This document shows, piece after piece, positions 50,118 to 62,092 of a stretch of DNA of 64,000 nucleotides. The stretch covers positions 38,149-102,148 of the forward strand of contig CAJNOL010000812.1 in assembly GCA_905250125.1 (NCBI GenBank), in the 5' to 3' direction. Origin of the DNA: Rotaria sordida. Its lineage: Eukaryota > Rotifera > Eurotatoria > Philodinida > Philodinidae. The position numbers and the translations under genes are program-made. Below the pieces are notes generated by a model, which saw only the letters and a program-made list of their open reading frames with translations, was not told the DNA's origin and searched no databases. Each line of letters starts with the position of its first letter. The stretch's first letter is position 1.

Positions 50118-52556
50118 AAAAACACATTTCAATCAAGAATTTCCTATTCATAGACATAGTCTAAGAAAAACAAAATATGTACGAATTATCTCGAAATTTT
50201 CAAATTATAAATGTATATTATATCATCACTCAAACAAAAACAATATATATATATATACATAGACATGTTTCCTTATTTTGCTATTTTTTCCCGTCAAAGA
50301 AAAAAAAATTATATTAATAATTAATTAAACATAAAGAAAAATAAATAATATATGATGTAAAAGTTATTGGACAAAGCCCAAAATGACTCTGCACTTTTCA
50401 TAATTATTCAAAATTCCTTTCTCATGATATGATCAACCAAACCGTGATTTTCAGTTCAGATTTTATTTTTGAATTTAATATCAATAGAAATTGTATTTCA
50501 ATCTGTAGAGTAAAAAGTATGGTTTATCCGCACCACATAATGAGAAAAAATTTTGCATTTTTTTTTTGAGCGAAACTTTTGTTTTCTGATAACAACAGAT
50601 GTTCATTTTTTTATAAGTTACAATTAATTGTTGATTGAAACACTTAGCTAATTTATACTGAATGATACCTTAACGATTATTAAATGATTTAATTTTTTTT
50701 GATTAGAAAGGTTTACTGAACGATCATCATTCTTCAATAAAAATTTCAATATGTAATAAATGCTTTACTTTAAACAATAATTAACTGTTATTCTATAAGA
50801 TTTACAAATTCGTTTTGCGAGTAGTTTTCTTTTTTCTCGTGCCATTTTATTTATGAACGTATAACGAAATTAAGTTATATACAGTTCAAAAGATGAGAAA
50901 TATTTGGTAAAAAAACCTCTCGTTCCAACAGATGTTTACTTTAAAGAGATATATATTGTTATTTCGCATTATATGACAAAAAATGGACTCATTTTGAAAG
51001 TACTTTGTCTTTTTTTGTGTTGAACCGTTTTATTCATAACCATATAATAAAAATAAGATATATACGATTCGAACGAGAAATAGAGGCTGACATTTGACAA
51101 ATTACTTTTGCATCATATGTTATATGACAGGATGTTTATAAATATCGTAAAAAAAACAAAGGATTAAACATCTGGTATTTTTTTTTCTGTAGGAGTCTTT
51201 GAAAATCACAAGAGACATCATAGACTTCTTATTGAAACTAAACATATGGGAAATGATTAGAAGTAATTATTTATGTATACTTTTTTTCTTTCATATTATA
51301 TATTAATTAATTGCTTAGTCAAATAATTGATGTTAAACAGGTTGATCGATGATTATGAGACTAAATCATTTTATAATATTTAATTGATTTTGTATACAAT
51401 TCATGTAACAACAATGAAAACATAAAAAAACCACTTCGATTGTTTGTCTATAACGATAATTGTAAATTGTCAATGAAAGTGCATTTCAACGAATGATCGC
51501 ACCAAGTTTAAACAATTTATTGATGTTTGATTATCTTGGGAAATGAATTTTAAGTCAAATGAACTCTATTGTGATCATCATATTTAGATGATGTCATGAA
51601 ATTATTAGTTTTGATCCTAATCTAAATAGAAACTTAAGATTAATAAATCATTTTGTTTTTTCATCATTTTTTGAATGATTTCTATTCACTAATCAATCTA
51701 TTATTTATAACTTTGCACACATATAACATGACATTTTGAATGATTATAATAACGGATGTACTAGAATAAATGGACTTCTTAGTATTTTATCAATACTTCC
51801 GTTAGTCTCCATTGCTTCAGTTTGAATTCTTTATCAAAAGATTCGTCATTCAATTCTTTACGAACATATATAAAACGTTTTAATGTAAAAACAAACAGCC
51901 ACATATTCTATGTTAACGAGTGCACAGTACCGAAGTGACATATTTTATAACAACATTGCTTTAATAGCTACGCAGTTTTATATTTCCTCAGGCTAGATAC
52001 ACGTCTATTCGCGGCTCGTCCTAGTTTTCCGATGTTTTTAAGGGTACTCTTTCTCGTCATTTTTAGTTAAGGATGTCAGAGAGTTCATATAGAACGATGT
52101 GAAATTTGTATTGTCATTTATGACTTTTTTTTGCACGAAATTTAAATTTCATACTAGATCGCTACATAGACTTCGAAAACAAATTATTTGTTTTCAAAAT
52201 AATGACAATATTTGAAAGCAAAAATGTAGCATAGAACATCGGTAAAGGAATTTTTCAAAGTTGATTTGCATTCGTTACATTTCTTAGAGATTCTACTTAT
52301 TTACATATAGAATTTGTTCTATAAAATTATCAAAAATTTGTTGTAAGTTGATATCAAACGACTCATTAGTATTTCAATTCATTCAATATATTCACATATG
52401 TTTTATTTTTTTTCGAAGATTGAAACAAGACAAAATTATATACAAGTACAGAAGTTTCATTCTGTTTTTGTAACACATAAGAAAACATGTACAGAAAAAA
52501 AAACGATAATCATGCATATGATTAATTAATTAGTCATCATACTAATAAATTCATTT
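50118..52556. other. Intergenic stretch between convergent PC2 and RhoGAP genes
   Basis: Convergent 3' flanks, AT-rich. No supported gene or delimited element. Confidence 0.5.
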
Positions 52557-55500
52557 TCATTTTCGTTTTCTATTTAATAAACGATATGGTGGTGTTAATT
52601 GATGACGTCGTTCAAATTCTCTAGCACGTTCTTTCCATCGTCGTATTGGTGTATTTTGTAAACGTTTTACTGAACGTGTTACTTCACCGGTACCATTCGA
52701 CGATGAAATTATTTTATTTGAATTTTTTAATGCTTGTTCAATAAGATTTTGTTCAGGTGTATTCATTATTGTTAATGATGATAATGTTGATAATGATTTC
52801 ATTGTTAAAATATTTTTATTATCATGTAATTTTTGTTGTAATGATAATACTGATGTACATGATGGTACAATCGAACGATTTTGTATATTTTCTGATGAAC
52901 GTTGTTCAAAAGCTCGTACTTGTCTTAAAACACGACCAGCTAATTCACCTTTAAGTTGAAGAATACTTTCTCGACCACCATTGAGTACACCAATATTCTA
53001 AATAACATATATAGAGTGATGGATAAAAGTTTAGAAATAACGATTTTTTTGGTTTTTTTCATAATGTTAAGTACGTAGCTTCAATCCAAATAGTGATTTT
53101 AATAGCTAATAGAGTTTTCTATCCAATAAACTTTATAGCAAGATTTCACAGATGAACAATGATGGCAAGACTCCTAAAAAATCGTACACGGTATTTTTCA
53201 GGTTCTAGAAGACTTTGTCAGAACTATTTTTGAACGATACTATCTTAAAGAGCACAAAATTCTGAGCAAAATGAAGGATCGCCGAGTTTTCTACGACCTT
53301 CTCATAAAAAGTTACAAGCATCACAAAAATCATGAAAAAACGAAAGGTTTTTAAAAATCGACTAAAAACGTCTTGTTCATGATTTTTGTGATGCTTGTAA
53401 CTTTTTATGAGAAGGCCATGGAAAACTTGGCGATCCCTTATTTTGCTTAGAATTTTGTGTTCTTTAAGATGGTACCGTTCAAAAATAGCTCTGACAAAGT
53501 CTTCTAGAACCTGAAAAATACCGTGTGCGGTTTTTTAGGAGTCTTGCTATCATTTTTCATCTGTAAAATCTTGCTATAAAGTTTATCGGATAGAAAACTC
53601 CATTGGCTATTAAAATCACTATTTAGATTAGAGCTATGTGCTTAACATTATGACAAAAACCAAAAAAATCGTTATTTCTAAACTTTTTTTCACCATCTTA
53701 AAATAAATTTGTTTATTGATATTTTTTTTTAAATACTATTATTATTATCATCATCCATGAGAAAAGAAAAATTTTCAATATATTTTATTTAGTATAGATC
53801 AAAAAAAAAAATAATAAGATTAAATCCACAACAAAGAAAAAAAAAAGAATTAACTTATATATGCATCATGTTTACCTCGTCGTTTTCTCCAAGATTTTTT
53901 GAATGAAATAATTCATTTGTTGTTTGTGATAATGAACATGATAATGATCGTTCTTTACATATTGATGTTAATGAACTTGTTGATATTAAATTTGATATTG
54001 ATGATGATAAACGAACAGGCATTTTTGGTGTTGTTGATTTTAATTCATCTTGTTTAATTCTTGGTGGTGTTATACGATTCATTGATAAACTAAAATTAAC
54101 ATGTTCTTCATCCTAAAAGAAATAGAAAGAAAAAAAATTCAATTTGGAATAAAAAAAGAGAATTTATTACATCTGAATCTGTTAATCGAATACAACGATT
54201 TTCATTTCGTCGTAAAATATCATCAAGATCATTTGTTTGACATATATCTTGCATTTCAATTGATTGTTGTTCACAATTAGCAATAATTGTTTGTGATAAT
54301 GTATCATTTTCATTATTTGGTATATCCATTGCATTTGATTGATCACGTTGTTCATGAATTTTTTGTCGTTCAATATCTGTTTCATCAATAAATGCAACAT
54401 TAAGTGAACCATTATCTTGATTTGTTTGTTCAGTTGAATATGCACGTAATGATTGTACATCTTCATTACCAACAACAACAGCTAAATTAAGTTCATTTGA
54501 TATATCATCTTCATCATCAAATGATTCTTGTGTTAAATTGAGATTACTTGGTATTGATTGTATATTTTGTGTTTGTTCATCATTATTATTATCATCATCA
54601 TCATCATCACTTGTATTTTGTTGTTGATTTGATGATAATGAATGAGAATAATTATTAAGCATACAAACAATATGACGTGTTTGTTGTTGACCACCACTTG
54701 ATGATATTGAACGACGTGGACGATAAACTGTTGTTGATAATGATGTACTAACAACATCATCAGAATGACGACGTGGTACACCAAAACTTGAATGCATTAT
54801 TGAAGAACTACCTCCTATTTGTTGAGATGATGATGATGATGAATTTGATCCATTTATTGGTTTTATTGGTGATGGAGGAGATTGTGAAAGAGATGATGAA
54901 CCAACTGCTGAAGAAAGTAACATAGGTGCATGAATAGCTACAAGAGGTTTTCGTTCGGCTTTCTAAATGATACGAAAAAATAAAAACATGATTGAAATCA
55001 TGAAGTTAATTGGAAACATTTTTCTACATAAACAATGTTTTGTTTTATTACTGCATAGGCAATCATTCAAACTGATACCTGCTGTTTGAGGTTATTTTAG
55101 GCCTACTAGGACATCTTGGTGAACAGTCTAAAAGAATGATAAATCACTTTTGAAGTGACACTTCACTGATCGTTGAGACTAGAAGAATTCTAGAATGACT
55201 CATACTCATGAACCTTTCTTCTTGAGTTCGAGCTATTATGAGCAATAATAACCTCTATAATATGACCAACATATATTCTCACATTAGAAAATTTCCACTG
55301 AAAGGCCGAAAAGTGTTTAATTTTTTCAAAAGCCAATAATCTCGGGAATAAAACATTCGTTTACAGTAAAACTTATGGTAAACATCAGACTGCTTTATGA
55401 GCAGAAATTCAGGTCAAAAGCGATTTATCACTTCGAGAAGTTTCCACATCAGTTGCAGATGCAGACTGAAAGTGGTAAGCAATTACTTTTTGAAAATTTG

Positions 55501-58500
55501 ATATCTCAACAACCGGACATTCTTCTCAGTTGAAATTTCGTTACATGATTTTTCGGTAGGCATCGAAAATTTAGTAAAAAAAATCATAACTCAACTTCAA
55601 AGATCTATGAAGATAAATCGACTTTTTCCTAGTTTAATTGAGAAACAAATTTACTACTTTATATATTCTTTTCTTGACTCAAACTATTCATTAGAAAAAA
55701 AAAAATACAATATACAAACTCGACTCGATTTTGGCCATTTCCATGAATCTAATAGATTAAGTCTAAAATAGAACAAATAAACTTATAAATCGATCTCAAT
55801 AGTTTATATTAAATTATTTTACTTTTTTGCATCAAGAGATTTATTAATACATGCAGCTGGTGTTGGATTTGTTAATAATGAAGGTTGTGTTTCCGATGGA
55901 ATCATTGTTGATGGTTGAAGTGCACCTAGAACAAATGAATTATTATTGACAATCGATGATGTTAATGTTGTTATTGAACCATTTGGTGTTGTTGTTGATG
56001 ACGATGATGATGATGATGAAGCTGTATTAATAACAGCATTTGTAAAACGTAATGGAACTTCATCAGTAAAATGAAGTAGTTGTGGTAAATGTGAATGTTC
56101 AATTTTAAATGGAAAACCTAGATGATATTTAGAATTCAAAAATGAATTGATGATATAAATAATAATGATTTTCTTAGTATTTTTGTGAAACACGATCTAA
56201 AAGGAGTGGTGAAGTATATAAGATAGAAATTTGGACCCTCCCCTCTCTCCCACAGACGTGACAGACATCCTTAGCAATGACATGTCACAGGCGTGACAGA
56301 CATTTTATTAATTAGTTAGTTAATAATTAATTAAGGCCTCATTAATTAGGGTGAGTGACTAATTAATTAATTAACGGCTAGTTTGGGACTGATTATTCAT
56401 CTCATAATTAAGGATTAATTGCTAATAGAATACTCCTCACAGACGATGACTAACACGTCTAATATGTTCATAAACACTCCGAGAAGCAATCATTGAGTAT
56501 ACAAGACTGTTGATATAAGATCAAAGACCATGCATCAAAAACCTTTTATTATAACGTATAAACTAATTTTTGATTCCAGTTTTGAAGGGATGGGTAAAAC
56601 AATATCTTAGAAATGTGCTCCGAAATACATAAATTTAAAAGATTCCCCCTGCAATTAGGAAAGGCAGCTGGATCGTGTTTCACATTTTAATGCCGGAAGG
56701 GATTGCGCTGAAAGCTTTTTATTATAATTTTTCTTTTGGTTATTTAGATCTGATTGGTTTTTTTTTCTTAATTAGTCTGAACTATCGCAACAGCAATAAG
56801 CTAAGGACTTGAACTGTTATTTTCAAGATATTCATAGTTCATTTTGTTTAATATAATGCATGCAATTTCGACTTTATCAGTTGAAAGATTTCTCTCATAA
56901 GTACTGCAACGAATAGTAAAAGATTCTAACAATATCGTTTATGTATGATAGCTCGTCTATTAACAAAAGGAACTTACCTGGATCATTACTACTACCAGGT
57001 GTTTTCTTCTTCCGACGAAATGCTGTTATTGGACTTGTAAAACGATTGATATCGGGTAAGGATGATTTTTCTTGAGTTGTTTTTGTTTTACTATAGAAAA
57101 ACAAAAATGTAAAAATCATATTCTCATGCATATTGATCAGATTTCAAATAGTCGAAAATTTAATTGAATGAATGAATATTTACCCTCGTTTTGAATTACC
57201 ACCATTTGGATCATCACTTGATTTTCGTTTTGTTGTCGTTGTTGAACTTGATGATGATGATAAACAATGTCCACTTATACTATTTTGTTGATAATGATAT
57301 CGATGTTCACGTGTATGTGATGATGATAATTTACCACTTTGATCTAGAAATGCATTTGTTTGATCTCGACTATCATTATTTGAACCAGATCGACGACGAA
57401 GTCGATTTGTCATATGAACAAGAAATTCTAAAAGCAATTGAATGAAATTTAAAATAATAGAACAATAAAAAACAAAAACCAGTGTTTTCATCATAAATCC
57501 CATACATTAAGGTCTATCGATCTCGGATTGATGCTTGCAATCAGAACTTACCGACTTGTCAAAATAAGTGAAGTTTATATACTTTTTACCCGATAGCGAG
57601 ACCACTTGTGGCTACTGTAACCAGATGTTATTGATATACGGTCTTCGATCGTATATAGGGCATGTACCGAGCCCGAGCAGCTCAGCCTTGGTCAGGTTCC
57701 GGCTCGGCTGGACTTTGACATGGTCAGATTCGGGCTCGGCCGGACTTGAGCTCAGCCAGAGCCTAAACGAACCTTATGGAGTCAGACCAAGCTCAATCGA
57801 AATCACATATCAACAATGTCTATCGCGACCTGTCGGAGATGCAAATCTCTCTATTCTATATATCTCAACATTTCTTTTAGACTATGTTTCATAAAATGAA
57901 TACCTTTAACAGAACCACTACGACGTTTTTTTTGCATTGGTTGGATCATTAATTTTTCCTGTACTACTAATACCATTATCAATACCATTTTCAATAGCAA
58001 AACTTTCATCTGAATTTGATATAACTTCTTTTTGTCGCATTTCTAAAAGCATTTGTGATCGTTCATATATTGATTCAGTAATATAACCAAGTTTTGTTGA
58101 ATTAATTATTAATGTTTCAACAATATCACTAACACTTGTTGCACATTGTTCTGTCATTATATTTGTTTTACCTTCAATAATTGTACGCATTATACCAGGA
58201 CCAACACAAATAGCTAAATTTTTTGCATTCATTTTATTATCACGTTCATTTAATGTTATTTCATGTAAAAATCTTAATATATATATAAGTGTATGTAAAT
58301 GTTCATCGGGTAAAAGTAGAAGAATATTAAGATACATATCAATTTTTTTATCTAATGTTAATGAACGCATAGAAAAACAATCAAGTAAAAGATCTTGTAA
58401 TGGATATGTTATTAATGGATATGTAAGACGACGGAGAAATTCTTTAAATAATGAACAAACATCAAATACTGTATTCGATGGTGATAAACTAGGTGTTAAT

Positions 58501-58926
58501 GGACCATCTTCAATTCGAGCCTATGATAAGAAAAGCAAAAAGAAAAAACAAACCTTTATCGAAAATCAATTCAATAAAATTTACCATAAGTTCTTTAACA
58601 CGTTGAGATCCACCGGATTTTCGAAAAAGACCTTCATGTTTTATTGAACGACGTATACAATCAAAACACCAACGTAAAAATATCGGTACTGTTAAATCAA
58701 AATTATCTATTTTTACTGATATTGTATCCATTTGATGAAGTGGTACATTAAATACACGTGAACCTTGTTGTTGTTGTTTAAGATTATTTGTTATATGAGG
58801 TGATAGTTGATTAATAATAATATTACGATATTTATTTGTATCAATGCGTAAACCAGCATTGTTTAAATCATTGGCAATAAATTCACGAACACTTCCTTTT
58901 TCTTCAAGTGTAATAAAATTTCTCAT
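52557..58926 (-). CDS. ARHGAP11-like Rho GTPase-activating protein
   Basis: Exons in order of translation: 58926-58585, 58520-57904, 57427-57184, 57090-56978, 56117-55819, 54962-54171, 54112-53876 and 52997-52557; about 1,045 codons, near the length of human ARHGAP11A. The RhoGAP domain spans about residues 58-240, with the arginine finger Arg102 in HEGLFRKSG, then FKEFLRRLTYPLI and NKMNAKNLAICVGP. It would speed GTP hydrolysis by Rho-type GTPases. The rest is Ser/Asn-rich and basic (NRLRRRSGS, AFRRKKKTP), ending RRWKERAREFERR...LNRKRK. Two joins are out of frame by one base as written: an 8-A run (57926-57933) leads to TAG at 57918, and a 6-A run at the end of exon 5 leads to TAA at 55819. 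Each would be repaired by a one-base change or by another donor. The last three exons might instead belong to a separate gene. The subfamily call rests on domain layout and length. Confidence 0.75.
53017..53698. mobile_element. Near-perfect hairpin element in a RhoGAP-gene intron
   Basis: Left arm 53017-53336 and right arm 53377-53698 are reverse complements at roughly 90 percent identity, separated by about 40 bp. Ends read GATGG..AAAAGTTTAGAAATAACG; the inner ends (GTTACAAGCATCACAAAAAT / its complement) match exactly. No coding potential. It occupies most of the intron between the last two exons. I see no certain target-site duplication. Confidence 0.85.
54963..55818. other. Intron or gap between the two halves of the RhoGAP gene
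   Basis: If the gene is continuous this is an 856-bp intron. No reading frame of native codon style is present. A frame-neutral donor would need one base more or fewer in the A6 run at its start. Confidence 0.5.
56181..56725 (+). mobile_element. MITE with 13-bp terminal inverted repeats in a RhoGAP-gene intron
   Basis: GTGAAACACGATC at 56185-56197 and its exact reverse complement at 56671-56683. The outer left motif continues CTAAAAGG.GTGGTGAAGTATATA, shared with 24397 (+), 57841 (-) and 59645 (-). The right flank (CATTTTAATGCCGGAAGG GATTGCGCTGAAAGC) is shared with 26349 and others, so the element may extend to about 56725. The interior has TTAATTAA-rich palindromes at 56310-56420. Confidence 0.7.
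57560..57898 (-). repeat. Repeat copy abutting a splice donor of the RhoGAP gene
   Basis: The terminal motif at 57841-57898 is the reverse complement of the left end seen at 24397 and 56181 (AGAAATGTTGAGATATATAGA on the minus strand). Inside is a GC-rich block with repeated GGCTCGGC / GGACTT words (57660-57770). The end of the repeat runs to within a few bases of the presumed donor at 57903. Confidence 0.6.
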
Positions 58927-59494
58927 GATTTAATTTTTAGTTTGATTTAAAGGAAAATTTCCGAGAGAATGTTTAGAACATTCTAAAATTACATTTAAAA
59001 AAAATAAAGAATTACAGAAACGAAATTTGGAAAAAGAAACGAACATAAAAACATATACGAGACAGAGAATTCTATATATCCAATACGAATTCCGAACGAA
59101 ATACGAATTGAAATATGATCAATGCTGACATCTATTGAGAAAATCACTTTCTCTTCGGAAAGAGGCGATTTATCATATCAAGCGAAGGCAAACATTCGAG
59201 TTTTTGAAGCACAGATACAATAACCACAAAATACGCGAAGAGCACAGTCTCCATACTAGATAAAGCACTACCATCAGCATACCAGTAATGTGTCTTGAGT
59301 ATCTTAGTTTTTTATTTTTGATAACATTTAAGAGAATGACCTTGCTACAATTTTAATTCAATATTTTATCTTAGAAATTGATTGTATCAATTAGATGTTA
59401 TAATTGACATGATATTCATTATTGCGAGTAATTGATGAGACACATTCAAAATATTAAAATTTATTGATTTGAATAAAAAACAAAAAAAGATGTC

Positions 59495-59700
59495 AATAAA
59501 ATCCCTGTGGTGATATAGCTGTTGTTGCTGATCGGTCTTTGATTGTATAACAATAACGTCTGTCGTGATGTGCCGTTGCTAAGAAGTCTGTCATGAACCG
59601 TTACCAATGTGTCTGTTGATTCTGTCTCTCATGGTTTGGATGAGGTAAATTGCTACCTTATACACTTTAATACTCTTTTTACACTGTGTTTCACAAAAGT
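59495..59700 (-). repeat. Repeat copy upstream of the RhoGAP gene
   Basis: On the minus strand it begins TTTTGTGAAACACAGTGTAAAAAGAG and continues with CATGACAGACTTCTTAGCAACGG, parallel to GTGACAGACATCCTTAGCAATG at 56260-56281. It is therefore a fourth copy of the same family. Confidence 0.6.
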
Positions 59701-60060
59701 GATGAGTGCCATATCTAAAGTTTTGAAAAGTATTAGATAATTTACTTTATTATGCTGTATATCAAATTAGTTCAATCTTTATCAAAGAACTGAATGAAAG
59801 AAATGTGTTATATAGTCAATGCGAGAAGAAAATAGTAGACTTCATTTTTTAGTCTACCTCAAAGCATTTTGGATGAGCCAAAAATTATAGATCCCAATCA
59901 GAATTTTGTATTAGAAATATTGTATCCTTTTCTGTTCAAGAGTAATGAGGACCTTTTTGATTATCTATCTTATGAGTTCCTTTTGTGAACATGCTAAAAA
60001 TTATAGAACTCGGTCGTTTTGCATAGTGGAACACTTCTCTACAAAATTTGATATTGAACT

Positions 60061-60310
60061 ATCAAGGAAACCTCTTCAGATGTCTTCTTCCAATTTCAAT
60101 GATTTTTTTTGACTTATAGATATTGCATAATATTCTAATAAAAACTAAGCTGACTAAGCTATCGAATTTTTGGAAAACTCTTATTTTGATCTGAAACATT
60201 GTGCATATAGAGAATTCAACTAGGCTAATTTCTATAATAAACTTCAAAAAGAGCATAATACCAGTTTTCCAAAAATCAGGGGCCTCTAGAAAAACAATTC
60301 GATAGCTTAG
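60061..60310 (+). repeat. Partial copy of the 43551-45325 fold-back family
   Basis: CTTCAGATGTCTTCTT and the following 100 bp parallel 43566-43660. The stretch TTTTGATCTGAAAC... AACTAGGCTAATTTCTAT at 60182-60234 parallels 45002-45035. The interior between these two parts of the larger element is missing, so this is a deletion derivative or an end fragment. Confidence 0.6.
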
Positions 60311-61180
60311 TCAATTATAGTCCTAACTTATCGGAAATACTTTCTAATGGATCAAAACTGAATAAACATCTTCTGGTCACCCGTGATTTCATTGAAATGA
60401 AAAATTACCTTCTTGTTCAATTACGGATTTTATTGCTATAGTTAAAAAAACAACAAGTGTAGTATTATATACTTATATATATATCTCGGTATAAATATTC
60501 AATCAAAAATTTTCTACAAAATATTTTACTTCCTTTCGAATAAAGTTATAATTATCGTTTTCTGATAGCCTTTTTTTGTTTTTTTTATTAATTATCGATT
60601 AGAAGATTTTCTTTTTTTTTTGACGCAATAATTTCCGACTAAAAGATCAATACTATAATCTTAATAATTCTAACAGTCTCAATCATCATCTGTAATATTC
60701 TTATAGACAATTGATCGAACGACATAATATATACAAGCTAGACAAAAACAGTTTGATTTTGTTTTGTAACAGTTGTGTTGGATAGGGATAGAAGGAAATA
60801 GTATGAAGAAAGAATAGACAAAAAAAAAATATATATTATGTTATGTTTTTGTCGTTCTCCATTTGTTTATTCACGTCATACGGAGTATAACTAAAAAACA
60901 ATCATGATAATCTAGTGAAGCGCCAGCATTGCAATTAATGTGTACAAAAACATACGCATGAGAAGGATGATTTTGCCATATTAGGTCTATAGAACGATAC
61001 AAAAAGTTCTTCTTCTTCTTCTTCTTCCTTATTAGAAATATATGAGAAAAAGAAGAAAAATCTAATAAGAAACATAGAACTAAACGACACGTAAACAAAC
61101 TAAGAAGGAAAAAAAACATACAGAAGTTGTCGTCTAATAGAACCGAATATTATTCCTAAGCTACATACACAAGACAACAA
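60311..61180. other. 5' flank of the PDZ gene
   Basis: AT-rich, with a (TTC)n microsatellite at 61006-61029. No supported exon. Confidence 0.4.
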
Positions 61181-62092
61181 ATGGATTATTCTCTATTTCC
61201 TTCAGTACCTATATTTTTGGAACGTTCAAGTTTAGATCAAAATTGGGGTTTTCGTCTTCAAGGTGGAGCTGATTATAGATTTCCATTATCGATTAAAAAA
61301 GTTTGTAGATCATTTTCTTATAATAATAAATAAATATTTTCTAATTATATGTTACATATAGGTAACAGCTAATTCACCATCACATAATAAACTTCATCCA
61401 GGTGATGGTATTGCTTCTATTGAAGGACAAGATACGAGTTCAATGAAACATGAAGATGCTGAAAATTTAATTCGTAATTCATTACGATTAGAACTTACTC
61501 TTCGACGGTATGTTTCATATATATATAAACATATAACAAGTTCATTCATATTAAAGACTTTATAGTAGTAGAGAAAATATTAACTTGTAATGTAAAAATA
61601 AAACGCTATTAAATTTGATTTCAGAGTTGTATACAATGTTCGTATTAAGCTAAACATGAAGCAGTATTATATAATATCCTTGTTTGATTTCATATTTTCA
61701 AGAAATTTCCAGTATCTTACCGTTATAGAAGTAAAACTATAAATCAAGTTAAATTCAGATTGGACTATTTTAAGATTCATAAAATCAATATAATACTCCG
61801 AAAGAATTGAAATTCCATTAAACAGCACCGAATTTATAAATACACGTTAAACAAAAAAAACGACTTCACATTTCGAAATTACTCTTTAATTTCATAGTAT
61901 CTGCTTTGATCGCGGACTTAGATGGATTCTACATACAATACACATTATTTAAAAATAATTTTTTTCTTTAGAGGTCAATTCAGTCCAATTCGACCAGCAC
62001 GACCACCAATTAAATTTGGTCCTGGTCCACAAGCACATGTCAATTCAGCATTATATAATACAACAACACCAAATAATTATCGTCGTTTTTAA
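61181..62092 (+). CDS. Small PDZ-domain protein of ALP/Enigma (PDLIM/Zasp) type
   Basis: Three exons (61181-61300, 61362-61507, 61972-62092) encode 128 aa. The PDZ domain fills residues about 10-90. NWGFRLQGGADYRFPLSIKKV has the W-GF-RL-GG carboxylate-binding loop and the D-F-PL-I pattern typical of the ALP/Enigma family, which binds alpha-actinin at Z-discs or stress fibres. HPGDGIASIEGQDTSSMKHEDAENLI is the standard following part. The C-terminal 40 residues are basic and proline-rich and include VNSALYNTTTPNNY, loosely like the ZASP/ZM motif. No LIM domain follows before the stop codon, so this is either a PDZ-only family member or a short isoform; the next 900 bp contain no LIM-coding sequence on this strand. 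Confidence 0.85.

Noticed and set aside
54533-54784. Met/His/Ile-rich frame antiparallel or out of phase within the RhoGAP gene
   Set aside because: A shadow of Ser/Asn/Asp-rich codon repeats in the real frame.
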